From the NCBI GenBank assembly GCA_024762925.1, contig JANTGM010000017.1, positions 1-64,000 on the forward strand: a stretch of DNA of 64,000 nt, given 5' to 3'. Position 1 is the first letter of the stretch. Each line of letters opens with the position of its first letter. Below, one piece after another: positions 50,287 to 59,934 of the stretch. A program made the translations under genes and the position numbers. Source of the DNA: Kofleriaceae bacterium. GTDB lineage: Bacteria > Myxococcota_A > Polyangia > Haliangiales > Haliangiaceae. Below the pieces are notes generated by a model, which was not told where the DNA came from, did no database searches, and was given only the letters and a program-made list of their open reading frames with translations.

Positions 50287-51735
50287 ATGAAGCGTTTTCT
50301 CACCATATTGGCTCCTTTCCTGCTCGCCGCGACCCTCAGCACGGGGGACGCATCCGCTTGGGAAGCCGCCACCACCCATGCGGGACTCACCGAGCAATCT
50401 GCTCTCTCGTCGACGCTGCACAAGCGCTTGCAAGAGCAGTTCGGAGCTTCGCAAGGCCTCTACACGATGCTCACGGTGCCAAAGAAAGACGCGCCAAAAC
50501 TCTTCGCAATCGTCGACCGCCTCAACCCGACGCACGGCTATGTTCCCGACGCAAACGGCCGCATGAGTGCCCTGTCCTGGCTTGTACTCGGCTCTGTTGT
50601 GGCCGATGTCCCTTCCGAACACGCCATGAACCACTTTTTCAACCCTCTTACTGAATCGGGGCTTACGAATTCTACTGAGAGCGGCATCGTCGAGCAGGTC
50701 CACCTTGGCGTCCTTCGCGCCGGCAACGGGCCCTCCCTCAAGGCTGGTGGCATGTCGGCGAAACTTTGGTGGAAGTCCCCAGAGAACCCCTTGGGCTACG
50801 AAGGCTTTGCCGCACAGTTTCGCAAAGCTGCTAGTGCAGAGACGCGCGCCGAGCGCGATCGACATCTCGCCGGGAGCCTGCTCGCCGCCGGAGCCATGCT
50901 CCACATCGTTCAAGACATGGGTGCACCCTCCCGTGTTCGCGACGATATTTCTGCCCACCAGCAACAAGTCGGATCCACAGATACCGATCGAGGCTCGCGC
51001 TTTGAGCGAATTGCGGCTCTCTCTTTCGGGCGACTTGGAATCCCAAAAGCCACAGCGGTGCCCGCACTGACCTCGCTCGGCGCTCACATCTCGAATCCTC
51101 AGGGAACCGGGCTTGCAGACGTTATTACCCGAAGCTTCTTCTCCGCCGGCACGCTTCCCACTTCCTTCAAGGTTACTCGCAACACGGGCAGTTCTGGGTT
51201 CCGCACCACGCTCGCGAAGCATCTCCTTCGGCCACTGCCGGCTGGTACATCTGAGGATGGCGCAACACGTTTCGATCTTGTAGCGGCCCGCAACGACGAC
51301 GGCGCTACTTGGAGAAGCAAGTCAGGCACCTGTCTCGCGGAATACCAAATCAAGAATGCCAAGGTCCGCTGGTCCATCTCCGACGCCTGCGCACTCGACC
51401 AACTTGAAGCGATTCTGCCAACGGTCGCAGGCTATGGGATTTCTTTTCTTGAATCCCTATATCCCTCGGACCTTGGAATCGCAAGCATCGACGGGAAAAC
51501 CTCGGTTACCTTCGATGCGCAACGCTACGGGCCGGGCCGAGTTCGTCTCTTTGCCGAAGCCGAGGATGGGCGCCGTTCCGAGTTTTTCTCAGCCGACACT
51601 AAGGGGGGTGAGACCACGCTGGCCATCCCACTCCCTCCAACCACGGCCACTCGAATCACCGCGTTCTTTGATGGCACCGATGCCAAAGGCGCACCACGAC
51701 TCGCCAGCGCCAGCGTGGCGTGGCCACTCCCCTAG
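50287..51735 (+). CDS. Exported zinc-dependent phospholipase C-like protein
   Basis: The 482-residue protein has a signal peptide (FLTILAPFLLAATLSTGDASA) and mature start at Trp: DASA then WEAATTHAGLT, the same N-terminal Trp-His arrangement as Bacillus phospholipase C, where Trp1 binds zinc. HAMNHFFNP and MLHIVQDMGAPSR supply further His and Asp ligands. The last 90 residues form a beta-rich domain (IASIDGKTSVTFDA, RVRLFAEAEDGRR), unassigned. It is secreted and probably acts on phospholipid or another phosphoester. Catalytic activity is inferred. The stop is at the border of repeat copy B. Confidence 0.75.
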   Translation: MKRFLTILAPFLLAATLSTGDASAWEAATTHAGLTEQSALSSTLHKRLQEQFGASQGLYTMLTVPKKDAPKLFAIVDRLNPTHGYVPDANGRMSALSWLVLGSVVADVPSEHAMNHFFNPLTESGLTNSTESGIVEQVHLGVLRAGNGPSLKAGGMSAKLWWKSPENPLGYEGFAAQFRKAASAETRAERDRHLAGSLLAAGAMLHIVQDMGAPSRVRDDISAHQQQVGSTDTDRGSRFERIAALSFGRLGIPKATAVPALTSLGAHISNPQGTGLADVITRSFFSAGTLPTSFKVTRNTGSSGFRTTLAKHLLRPLPAGTSEDGATRFDLVAARNDDGATWRSKSGTCLAEYQIKNAKVRWSISDACALDQLEAILPTVAGYGISFLESLYPSDLGIASIDGKTSVTFDAQRYGPGRVRLFAEAEDGRRSEFFSADTKGGETTLAIPLPPTTATRITAFFDGTDAKGAPRLASASVAWPLP

Positions 51736-51912
51736 TGCGCGATTCATGAATAGAGAACGCGCTCACTCGTCTTCTCGCCCACTGGACAGACTGGCTCTGC
51801 CAGTCTTCTTCGTTGTTCCTCGGTCGCTTGCCCCAGCAAACTCCCTCTTCCCGCCTCGCCAGCAAACGAGCTGATTTCACGATCACGATCAATGTCCATG
51901 GATCGCGCTCTA
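51735..51912 (-). repeat. Dispersed repeat family 1, copy B (MITE-like)
   Basis: The 178-bp element lies in the opposite orientation to copies A and C. Both borders read CTAG plus the terminal inverted repeat: GTGCGCGATTCATGAATA at one end and, on the other strand, GAGCGCGATCCATGGACA. The stop codons of both flanking convergent genes lie at these borders. It is the most complete copy: it keeps the GCGGGAAGAG block and a perfect hairpin AGACTGGC/GCCAGTCT around TCT (near 51788-51806). Confidence 0.85.
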
Positions 51913-52875
51913 GTTCTGGATTTGCGCTAGCAAGTCGATCACGTGCAGATCGCGCGGAGCAACCACCTTTGCGAGAATCAGAAGCTCCCTGGCGGTATCA
52001 GTATCTTCTGCCTCGATTCGCTCCCGTGCGGCCTCTACGTGCCTTCGGGGCAATTCCGGATCTGCCTCTAGCACCCGACTCGCCAGCGCCTCGCAACGCT
52101 CCTCTTGCCCGGCAACCTGTGCCAGTCGAGCTGCGTGCGCCAGAAAGAACGAACCGTACTCTGATTTGGCCCGGACCATCGCAGCCTGCTCAGCCTCCTC
52201 ACTCGCAACTTCATAATCTCCGAACTCTTCTGAAATCCGTGCAAGATCAAACCAAGCCCAAGGAAAGTCAGGATACGCACCAACAACATCTTCAAGGCTC
52301 TTGCGAGCAGCTGCCTTGTCACCACTGTCCATCAACGCACGCGCCAGACGCCATCTTGGCGCAACGGCCTTCGGGTCTCGCTTCAGCTGTCGTCGCGACC
52401 GTTCAGCCTCCGAGGCAGCCGAGAGCTCCCCATCGTCATTAAAGATGCCCTCCAAGAACTCCCCTTCCTTGTCGTAGAGCACCGACTCAGCGTCGACAAC
52501 ACCAGCGAGCCACCGATCAAAACGCGTGCCCTCGGGAAGCGCCTCTTCCAAGTCGCGATCGAATCGCCAGACGGTGCCACCTCGGTCGACAAAGATGTCA
52601 TCTCCCCCGCATTCGCCGACGAGAAAACGTCCCTCGGATTCTTGCAGCGCGTCTCCTGGCAAGAGCACCACGCTCTCATGAAAGAGCTCTGCTCCGTTGA
52701 ACTCCCGATAGATCGCCGCCACCGACTCTGGCAGAGTAGCGTCGAGCATCAGAGCTGGGCTGCCGAGCCTATGAATGCCCTCGCCGTACTCGGTGAGACG
52801 TTCGACAATCCACTCTGCGCGACTGGCGATGTCGCGGTCGGCATGTCCCGACCGCGCTCCGCGTTTCCGTGCCAT
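51910..52875 (-). CDS. SUKH/SMI1-like and TPR protein
   Basis: The 321-residue cytoplasmic protein has an N-terminal SMI1/KNR4 (SUKH)-like domain (LPESVAAIYREFNGAELFHESVVLLP and FLVGECGGDDIFVDRGGTVWRF) followed by helical repeats, about five TPR-type units (RWRLARALMDSGDKAAARKSL, AWFDLARISEEFGDYEVASEEA). SUKH domains are common in immunity proteins of contact-dependent toxins and in regulators, so a toxin-neutralising role is possible, but no toxin gene is adjacent. The end borders repeat copy B. Confidence 0.75.
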   Translation of the reverse strand: MARKRGARSGHADRDIASRAEWIVERLTEYGEGIHRLGSPALMLDATLPESVAAIYREFNGAELFHESVVLLPGDALQESEGRFLVGECGGDDIFVDRGGTVWRFDRDLEEALPEGTRFDRWLAGVVDAESVLYDKEGEFLEGIFNDDGELSAASEAERSRRQLKRDPKAVAPRWRLARALMDSGDKAAARKSLEDVVGAYPDFPWAWFDLARISEEFGDYEVASEEAEQAAMVRAKSEYGSFFLAHAARLAQVAGQEERCEALASRVLEADPELPRRHVEAARERIEAEDTDTARELLILAKVVAPRDLHVIDLLAQIQN

Positions 52876-52891
52876 GGCTGTGGGTTCCTCG

Positions 52892-55117
52892 CTATTGGAA
52901 AATCGAGGTATCCGCCGCTATGCCCCGCCCCCCGAGGTCCGAGTAGAAGCTTGGCACGGTACCAGAAGCAACGTACTCACCACTCTCGTCGTAGCGGAAG
53001 ATGTTCTGCGTGGCAAACCCGTCGGTCCCTGTGCCCGTTACCTCGTCGATCGAAGCGATGCGCACCTTGCCATCACCGTAACGCACCACGTGAACCACGA
53101 TATCGACGGCAGCGCTTACCATCTCTCGACGAGCCGTCGACTCCGCAGCACAGGACAACGCGGCCAATGAGGCAAGACGCCCTAGGGCAGAGAGAGCCCC
53201 CTCACCACGTATCGACGCCAAGGTGCCATCGAAGCTCGCAAGCATCGCCTGAACAAGCTCAAATGCCTCCGCGCCCCGAATGTCCCCAACCACCAGGCGG
53301 TCAGGATGCATACGCTCGGCTCCCCTCAAGAGTTCTTCAACTCCAATAGTGGGAACACCATTGCCGTCCCCCGGACGCGACTCAAGCGCTATCCAGTGAG
53401 GCCTTCCAATCTTGAGGCTGCTCACTTCCTCGATGGAAACCAGACGCTCGTTTGCTGGTACATCTGACGCGAGAGCTCCGAGAACCGAGTTTTTGCCAGA
53501 GCTAGCGGATCCACAAACTAGCATGGTCTTTCGAGAGCTAAGACAAGTTCCTAGGAAAGATGCCATTGCCCCGCTGAGAACACCGCGGGTCTCGAGAGAG
53601 CGCAAGTCCTCTCCGCGTCCACTGGGCTTGCGAAGCGTGAGGCACGGTCCCCGGCTAGAAACCGGGGGTAGAACCATAGATAGACGGGCTCCATCGCGGA
53701 GACGGGCGTTCACGATGGGCGAATGAGGGTCTATGGTCAACCCCGTAGGAGCGACGAGGCGGTCCACAACACGCCGAAATACTTCCTCGGAAGAGAAGCC
53801 CGTGTTGGCACTGCCAAGTGTTCCCGACCTCGTGATCAGAATTCGATCCGTGCCATCGACAAGGATTTCTTCAATCGTGTCATCGGCAAGGAGGTCCTCA
53901 AGAGGACCTAGACCGAGCGCCTCATTGAGCGTCTCTTTGATGAGCTGGTCTTGATCGACGCCAGCAGGCAGCGTGCCCCCAGACTCCATGGTTTCCACCA
54001 AGTCCACGATTGCGCTCTCGGCACGCTGCCAGAGTTCTTCGTCGCCAAGGCGCTCTAGGGCGAGTTCATCGAGACCAAGATCGGGCACCAGGCGTTCGAG
54101 AATCGAATCCTGGATCGAAAGCAGGGTCTTTGCTGCAGCATCCAAGCTCGGCACAGCCGCAATCGGACGACCATCCATGGCTGGACGCTTGCGGGGGGCA
54201 TTGCTGGCGCCTGCGCCCACAAGACGAGGTTTTGGGGCCGCAGCGGGCTTCGGAGCGGGTGCTGGTTCCGGGGCTAACGAAGCTGGTGCGGAGATTCCCA
54301 GCGCGGGTGGTGCCAAATCCACCGGTGCTGAGGGCACAACTGGCGCAACGGCAGGAGGGGGTGCCATCGCTGGAGGGGGTGCCATCGCAGGAGGAGGTGC
54401 CATCGCAGGAGGGGGTGCCATAGCAGAAGGTGCTGCCGTCGCAGGAGGGGGTGCCATCGCAGAAGGTGGTGCCGTCGGCCGTGGTGCTGCGGGTGGTGAT
54501 GACACAGCCTGGGGAGCTGCGGCTGCACGTGGTGGTGGCGCCATTGGAGGTGGAGCCATTGGCGGTGGAGCAGCAGGTGCTGCGGACGCGGGTGAAGGCA
54601 AAGGTGCAGGTGCTGAGGGCCGAGGTGCGGGCCGCGGAGCAGCAGTTGCTGGCCGTGGCGCTAGTGGCGGCGCGGTCGCAGCGCGAGGTGGCGAGGAGGC
54701 TGGCGCCAATGGTGGCGGCGCAGACTGATTTGCTCGTGGCGGAGCTGCTGGAGCCATTGGTGGCGAGGAAGCCGGTGGAGCCATTGGAGGTGCGGCCGGC
54801 TGGCTTACCGCACGCGCCGACCCCTGCCCGGGCTCTTCAACTCCAAGAATGAAATCGCCGATGTAGATCTTGTCCGAGTCTTTGACAACGAGCGGACTCG
54901 TGATCTTGCGACCATTCACATACGTACCGTTTGTACTCTTTAGGTCGACAATAATGAACTTGCCGTCTTTGAGAACAATGCGTGCATGCCTCTTTGAGAC
55001 ATTGCCCTTCGGCAAGACAACATCGTTGCCCTGCACGCGTCCAATCGTAATTTCAGCTTTGTCAAAATCGAGACGGCGCTGGTCGCCGCCTTTTTCCGTG
55101 AGCGTAATCGCAAACAT
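52892..55117 (-). CDS. FHA domain fused to a CpaF-type secretion ATPase with altered motifs
   Basis: The 741-residue protein starts at ATG 55117: FHA domain at residues 1-95 (ITIGRVQGNDVVL, VSKRHARIV, DLKSTNGTYVNG), a Pro/Ala-rich linker of about 220 residues with PPPAMA repeats, and a CpaF/TadA ATPase domain (about 390-741: AILVDLVETM-like N-part, GPLEDLLADDTIEEILVDG, LTIDPHSPIVNARLRDGARLS). The P-loop is GSASSGKNS, with Asn where Thr or Ser follows Lys in active members. Walker B reads VGDIRG and the conserved His of SLATIHAN is lost (TLASIRGE). It may have lost ATPase activity and serve as a regulatory subunit. The neighbours include no pilus genes. Confidence 0.85.
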   Translation of the reverse strand: MFAITLTEKGGDQRRLDFDKAEITIGRVQGNDVVLPKGNVSKRHARIVLKDGKFIIVDLKSTNGTYVNGRKITSPLVVKDSDKIYIGDFILGVEEPGQGSARAVSQPAAPPMAPPASSPPMAPAAPPRANQSAPPPLAPASSPPRAATAPPLAPRPATAAPRPAPRPSAPAPLPSPASAAPAAPPPMAPPPMAPPPRAAAAPQAVSSPPAAPRPTAPPSAMAPPPATAAPSAMAPPPAMAPPPAMAPPPAMAPPPAVAPVVPSAPVDLAPPALGISAPASLAPEPAPAPKPAAAPKPRLVGAGASNAPRKRPAMDGRPIAAVPSLDAAAKTLLSIQDSILERLVPDLGLDELALERLGDEELWQRAESAIVDLVETMESGGTLPAGVDQDQLIKETLNEALGLGPLEDLLADDTIEEILVDGTDRILITRSGTLGSANTGFSSEEVFRRVVDRLVAPTGLTIDPHSPIVNARLRDGARLSMVLPPVSSRGPCLTLRKPSGRGEDLRSLETRGVLSGAMASFLGTCLSSRKTMLVCGSASSGKNSVLGALASDVPANERLVSIEEVSSLKIGRPHWIALESRPGDGNGVPTIGVEELLRGAERMHPDRLVVGDIRGAEAFELVQAMLASFDGTLASIRGEGALSALGRLASLAALSCAAESTARREMVSAAVDIVVHVVRYGDGKVRIASIDEVTGTGTDGFATQNIFRYDESGEYVASGTVPSFYSDLGGRGIAADTSIFQ
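54351..54480 (-). repeat. 18-bp tandem repeat coding for the PPPAMA linker
   Basis: On the plus strand GGTGCCATCGC[A/T]GGAGGG recurs about seven times with variants, encoding repeated Pro-Pro-Pro-Ala-Met-Ala in the linker between the FHA and ATPase domains. Copy number probably varies. Confidence 0.7.
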
Positions 55118-55268
55118 ATTGGCCTTCCCGACGCAGCCCGAGCGCCTTAACCGCCGTAACGATAACGAATCAGAAAAATGCGGGTCAAGGAAACGGCACG
55201 TTAAGAGTGCGAATGCTGCACCTGAATCATTTCTCGCGCTCACCGTCAAAGGTAGGCAAGATCAGCCC

Positions 55269-55937
55269 ATGGATGTGCGACGTAAAACTACCTTAAACTC
55301 TAGCCCCGTCAGACTCCTGCCCATATGCATCATGGCGCTCACCATCCTGGGGGGCGCACAAGGCCCCGCCTATGCTGAGAAGGTGCCAGGACGCTACGTA
55401 TTCGTGCTCTCACGGGTAGACTTGCCCAAGGGCGCCCCGGCCGAACTCGAGGCGGTTGTTCGCAAGCAGGTCGCGGCGGCGGTTGCCAAGGAAGCCCGTC
55501 TGGATGCTGAGATTCCCAAGGGCGCACCCGCGTATGACGAAAAGGCCAAGGGCCGCTACAACAATAAGCCCTTCCATGAGTACATGGCGAAGCATCATCT
55601 TCGAGCGTTTCGCGTGACGGTGCAGGTGACCAAGTACACTCCAACCTTGATGCCAAACCCCAAGAAGTCTGGCCAGATCCTGGGAAGCTCACTCGTGCTC
55701 CGGATGTTTGGCGAGACCATTCCTGACCGAGTGATGGCGTTTTCGGGGGATGGCTCAGCAAGTGTGATGGCGGAAGTTGGCAAGAAGGTTCGCGCAAAGG
55801 ATCGGACGTGGGTTGATACGGATGCTGCCGATCTCGCGATTGAGAAAGCAATCACCATGAGCATTGTAAAGCTTGACACCAAGCCCAAGAAGAAACCAAA
55901 GCGCCGGAAGAAGCACGCAAAACGAACACCGCGATAG
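55269..55937 (+). CDS. Exported protein of unknown function
   Basis: The 222-residue protein starts at ATG 55269 with a signal peptide (LLPICIMALTILGGAQGPAYA cleaving before EKVPG). The mature part has two similar strands with EIPKGAPAYDEKAKGRYNNKP and a lysine-rich C-terminus. No lipobox, no membrane segment, no recognisable motif. It is divergent from the FHA-CpaF gene (151-base gap, no promoter identified) and convergent with lepB across the 123-base gap that holds repeat 2, copy 2. Confidence 0.6.
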   Translation: MDVRRKTTLNSSPVRLLPICIMALTILGGAQGPAYAEKVPGRYVFVLSRVDLPKGAPAELEAVVRKQVAAAVAKEARLDAEIPKGAPAYDEKAKGRYNNKPFHEYMAKHHLRAFRVTVQVTKYTPTLMPNPKKSGQILGSSLVLRMFGETIPDRVMAFSGDGSASVMAEVGKKVRAKDRTWVDTDAADLAIEKAITMSIVKLDTKPKKKPKRRKKHAKRTPR

Positions 55938-56013
55938 GCTGGATCTCATCCGCCACGAACTCCACACAGAAACCTCTCGCTCGCTTCCTTACCCTCGGGC
56001 ATGGCCCAGCGCC

Positions 56014-56064
56014 GAGGGCGAAGAACCGAGCAAGCGCGAGCAAGATTTTTGAATCTGACGCTAG
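56014..56064 (+). repeat. Dispersed repeat family 2, copy 2
   Basis: GAGGGCGAAGA, an extra 8-base block, GCGAGCAAGA, then TTTTGAATC and CTAG, matching 18554-18595 in order and orientation. The end lies on the lepB stop codon at 56061-56063. Confidence 0.6.
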
Positions 56065-57173
56065 TGAACCATTTGGCCCATGCGGTCGAGACGCAGACCA
56101 CCGGCCTCGGAAGGCTGCTTGGACCACCAGATAAAGAGGGCCTTGCCCTTAATGTTCTTCACGGGGACTGGCCCCCACACGCGCGAGTCGCTTGAGTTGG
56201 ACCGGTTGTCTCCCATGACGAAGACGTGGTCTTTGGGAACCACGAAGTGCTGGCGTAAGCCACAGATGTCGTCTGGGTCCTCGTTGGTTGTGACAATTTC
56301 CCCCGTCGCCGCGAGCCGCTCATCCAAGTCTCGCCCATCCACACCGTTTTCGCGGCACGTTGGCATGCTGTGGCTCGGGAAGTCCAACGCGCCGCTGTAT
56401 TGCGAGTAGGGGCCCTTTGGGTTGCCCGCCCGAACCTCGTCCATGTGCGGGCGGGTTTCATCGTGAACCGTCTCGTAAGAAAATCCCTCAACGGTCTCTT
56501 GATACAGGCTGCACGACCGCTCCACCCATCCTGATGCCGCAGTGTCCCAGTATGTGCACTCGGATTCATCATACTTCGCAGGCCGTTCTTTGCCATTCAC
56601 GAAGAGGGTATCGCAGCGCACCTCAACGGTATCCCCAGCAAGCGCCACAACCCTCTTGATGAAATCCTTTTCCGGATCGCAGGGGTAGATGAAGACAATC
56701 ACCTCGCCTGGCTTTGGTCCCCGGTAATCGAGGAAATGTGTTGTTGTGTAGGGGATACGTACTCCGTAGAGAAACTTATTTACGAAGATGTGATCGCCTA
56801 TCTCCATCGTGGGAATCATCGATGTCGAGGGAATCTTGAACGCTTCAATCACAAACGCCCGAAGTAGTAGCGCTATCAAAATCGCGATGCCGATAGACTC
56901 GCCATACTCGCGTCCTGTGCTCTTCCGAGTGAAGGCCAGGTTGCGATCCACAAGATCGTCGAGCAGTGCGAGTTCGTCGCGGAGTTTGCCCCGACTTGCT
57001 TCATCCTCGCCCGCCAAAGCCTTCTCAAGGTGGTTGGCGTGGGCCGCAATACGCTCCTTGGTGGAATCTGAGAGCTTATACGCGTAGGTATGCAGCCCCT
57101 TGCGGGCGTCGCGAATTAGGCCGGTGGCCTCTTTGCGAATTCGTCGCTCGTATTTGCGAGGCAGGTTGCTCAT
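56061..57173 (-). CDS. lepB: Signal peptidase I
   Basis: The 370-residue protein has an N-terminal cytoplasmic extension of about 90 charged, coiled-coil-like residues, one transmembrane helix (ESIGIAILIALLLRAFVIEAF), and the S26 active site: Ser118 in IPSTSMIPTME, Lys163 in DFIKRVVALAGD, and the C-terminal box GDNRSNSSDSRVWG. It cleaves signal peptides of exported proteins at the periplasmic face. A 120-residue insert between the Lys region and the last box contains four Cys. It is cotranscribed with lepA (9-base gap). Confidence 0.95.
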   Translation of the reverse strand: MSNLPRKYERRIRKEATGLIRDARKGLHTYAYKLSDSTKERIAAHANHLEKALAGEDEASRGKLRDELALLDDLVDRNLAFTRKSTGREYGESIGIAILIALLLRAFVIEAFKIPSTSMIPTMEIGDHIFVNKFLYGVRIPYTTTHFLDYRGPKPGEVIVFIYPCDPEKDFIKRVVALAGDTVEVRCDTLFVNGKERPAKYDESECTYWDTAASGWVERSCSLYQETVEGFSYETVHDETRPHMDEVRAGNPKGPYSQYSGALDFPSHSMPTCRENGVDGRDLDERLAATGEIVTTNEDPDDICGLRQHFVVPKDHVFVMGDNRSNSSDSRVWGPVPVKNIKGKALFIWWSKQPSEAGGLRLDRMGQMVH

Positions 57174-57182
57174 ACGCCAGGG

Positions 57183-58985
57183 TTAGTCCACTTGCAGAAT
57201 AGTTAGGAACGCTTCCTGTGGCAACTCTACCGAGCCCACGGCCTTCATGCGCTTCTTGCCTGCCTTTTGCTTCTCAAGCAGCTTTCGCTTTCGCGAGATG
57301 TCACCACCGTAGCACTTGGCAGTCACGTCTTTTCGAAGGGCCTTAACCGTTGTTCGCGAGATGATACGACTTCCAACCGCCGCCTGAATTGCCACCGCAA
57401 ACATCTGTCGGTGAATGACATCCTTCATTTTGACGCAGATCTCATGTCCACGGCGTTGCGCAACCGATTTGTGACAAACCAAACTCAGTGCATCGACCTT
57501 CTCGCTGTTGATGAGCATGTCCACACGAACCAGGTCGCTCCGCATATACTCGCCCATGTCGTATTCGAGTGAGGCATAGCCCCGCGAGAGCGTCTTGAGC
57601 CGATCGTAGAAGCCAAAGACAACTTCCGCCATGGGAAGCTTGTACTTCACCTGGACACGTCCCATGGTGCCGTAGTCGATTCCCGACTGGATCCCGCGTC
57701 GCTCCTCGCACAGTTGGACGACGGGCCCAATGTACTCCTGCGGGCAGTGCACGGTGGCATTGATCATCGGCTCCTCCATGTAGTCGTAGGCGCCAGCATC
57801 CGGCATCTTGGCCGGATTGTGAACAAAGTCCTCCTCGCCGTTCTTGAAGTGCACCTTGTAAATTACCGAAGGCGCTGTCGTGATGAGGTCCAGATCGAAT
57901 TCTCGCTCAAGGCGCTCTTGAACAATCTCCATATGCAAGAGACCGAGGAAACCACAGCGAAACCCAAACCCGAGTGCCGCTGACGTCTCGGGTTCATAGG
58001 TAACAGCTGCATCGTTGAGCACAAGTTTGGCGAGCGCATCTTTGAGCTGCTGGTAGTCCTTCGAGTCCACAGGAAAGATGCCAGCGAAGACCATCGGCTG
58101 AACGGTCTGAAACCCCTCAAGAGCTTCTTCGCATTGGCGTCCTGCCTCCGTCACCGTATCGCCAACCCGAACGTCTGCGATATCCTTGATGGACCCAGCG
58201 ATGATTCCCACCTCTCCGCAGTCGAGTGCTTTTGTTTCCCGAGGGTGCGGATCAAAGTACCCAACCTGCAGGCAGTCGTATTCCTTCTCGGTGCCCATGA
58301 AGCGCAGTTTCATGCCCTTCTTGAGAACGCCCTCTTTCACGCGCACTAGCGCGACAACTCCCTTGAACGAGTCGTACCAAGAGTCAAAGATGAGCGCGCG
58401 CAGAGGCTTGTCGGGAAAGACCGCTGGTGGCGGAATACGCTGCACCACAGCTTCCAAGACATCTTCGACACCGAGGCCGGTCTTGGCCGACACCCGCAGC
58501 GCGTCTTGCGAGTCGAGCCCGATGGCCTCTTCGATTTCGGCGATGACTTCCTCGGGGCGAGCGACTGGCAGATCGATCTTATTTAGGACCGGGACAATTT
58601 CGAGATCGTTGTCGAGTGCCAGATACACATTCGCCAACGTCTGAGCCTCAACTCCTTGCGCGGCATCCACCACTAAGAGACATCCCTCACAAGCAGCAAG
58701 GGATCGGGAGACTTCGTAGTGAAAATCAACGTGACCTGGGGTGTCGATGAGATTCAGCTGATAGACCAAGCCATCTTGCGCTTTGTACTCAAGGCGTACT
58801 GCCTGCGCTTTGATTGTGATTCCTCGCTCCCGCTCAATCTCCATTCGATCAAGCAGTTGCGCCTGTTGCTCACGTTTCGTGATGGCGCCAGTGAGGTCCA
58901 TAATTCGATCGGCGAGAGTCGTCTTGCCATGATCGATATGGGCAATAATAGAGAAGTTACGGATTCGCTCCGGTGGGACCGGCAT
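57183..58985 (-). CDS. lepA: Elongation factor 4 (LepA)
   Basis: The 600-residue GTPase has the G1 loop [14 protein letters not shown], the switch [28 protein letters not shown], and the LepA C-terminal domain with [33 protein letters not shown] and NKYKLP-type strands. It acts on the ribosome to back-translocate or assist elongation under stress. It is usually encoded with lepB, as here, lepB 9 bases downstream on the same strand. Confidence 0.97.
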   Translation of the reverse strand: MPVPPERIRNFSIIAHIDHGKTTLADRIMDLTGAITKREQQAQLLDRMEIERERGITIKAQAVRLEYKAQDGLVYQLNLIDTPGHVDFHYEVSRSLAACEGCLLVVDAAQGVEAQTLANVYLALDNDLEIVPVLNKIDLPVARPEEVIAEIEEAIGLDSQDALRVSAKTGLGVEDVLEAVVQRIPPPAVFPDKPLRALIFDSWYDSFKGVVALVRVKEGVLKKGMKLRFMGTEKEYDCLQVGYFDPHPRETKALDCGEVGIIAGSIKDIADVRVGDTVTEAGRQCEEALEGFQTVQPMVFAGIFPVDSKDYQQLKDALAKLVLNDAAVTYEPETSAALGFGFRCGFLGLLHMEIVQERLEREFDLDLITTAPSVIYKVHFKNGEEDFVHNPAKMPDAGAYDYMEEPMINATVHCPQEYIGPVVQLCEERRGIQSGIDYGTMGRVQVKYKLPMAEVVFGFYDRLKTLSRGYASLEYDMGEYMRSDLVRVDMLINSEKVDALSLVCHKSVAQRRGHEICVKMKDVIHRQMFAVAIQAAVGSRIISRTTVKALRKDVTAKCYGGDISRKRKLLEKQKAGKKRMKAVGSVELPQEAFLTILQVD

Positions 58986-59107
58986 GTGCCCGCCTATCTA
59001 GCACATTCGCCTCGGGGGCACAGCAATGCCGAGAAAATAGCGATGCTGGCACAAGAACTTGGCAACTCTGAGTGCCTCAAGCGGGGAAATCGGGCTAGGC
59101 TTTAACC

Positions 59108-59851
59108 ATGGGAAATCGTGCAATCGGGATGTGTCTGGCCGTAGGCGCCCTCTCTTTGGTGGCCTGTGGTGGCGCTAGCAAGGGCAAGGGGTCGAAGAAC
59201 GTTGCGGGCATTGACTCCAGCGACGGACTGACGGTGCCTCGTGTAGATCCATCCTTGTGTGACACAAAAGGCAAGAAGGTCACCACCTTCGACCTCAATC
59301 ACGACAACCGCCCCGACGTTTGGAAGCTTTTCGCGACAGCGGACGAAGGCGGAACAACCGTTGAGATCCTCACCTGCAAGCAGGTTGACCTCGACCATGA
59401 TGGCCGCAAGGACTACGTGCAAACCTACTCGCGCACGGGCGAGATGTTGGCCGAGGAATTTGATTTTACCTTTGAAGGGGAAATGGATGCTCGCGAGCAC
59501 TACGATAAGAAGACGGGAAAGATCTATCTCATCGAGCGCGATTCTGACCACGATAAGAAGCCCGACGTCTGGGAGAAATACGATGAAGAGGGCCGCCTTG
59601 AGAGCGTGCGCCGAGACCGCAATGCGGATGGCAAGCCCGATCTTTGGGAGCAGTACAAAAAGGGTGAGCTTCTAGCGATTCTCTACGATGATGACTTCGA
59701 CAACAAAGTGGATCGCAAAGATGAGCTAAAGACTACAGAGCCTCCAAAGGAAACGAAGCCCGAGACTGACGGCGACGAGGACAGCATTGAGAACGACACA
59801 CCTGAGGACGAAGCAGGTGGTTCCGAGGTTGATCCCGCGAGCGACGGGTAG
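59108..59851 (+). CDS. Calcium-binding-repeat lipoprotein
   Basis: The 247-residue protein has a lipobox (LAVGALSLVAC). Five DxDxDG-type loops follow in regular spacing: DLNHDNRPDVWKL, DLDHDGRKDYVQT, DSDHDKKPDVWEKY, DRNADGKPDLWEQY and DDDFDNKVDRKDE, the pattern of thrombospondin-type-3/EF-hand-like calcium repeats in Myxococcota lipoproteins. The C-terminus is acidic. The protein should sit in the envelope and bind calcium. Convergent with the His-rich lipoprotein across repeat copy C. Confidence 0.8.
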   Translation: MGNRAIGMCLAVGALSLVACGGASKGKGSKNVAGIDSSDGLTVPRVDPSLCDTKGKKVTTFDLNHDNRPDVWKLFATADEGGTTVEILTCKQVDLDHDGRKDYVQTYSRTGEMLAEEFDFTFEGEMDAREHYDKKTGKIYLIERDSDHDKKPDVWEKYDEEGRLESVRRDRNADGKPDLWEQYKKGELLAILYDDDFDNKVDRKDELKTTEPPKETKPETDGDEDSIENDTPEDEAGGSEVDPASDG

Positions 59852-59934
59852 CACGAACTCGCCTTCAGAGAGGTTCAAGACGCCCCAGAGCTTTGGGTTG
59901 GGGCGCATTGCCTGTGTTTGCGCCTTTTCCTCCA

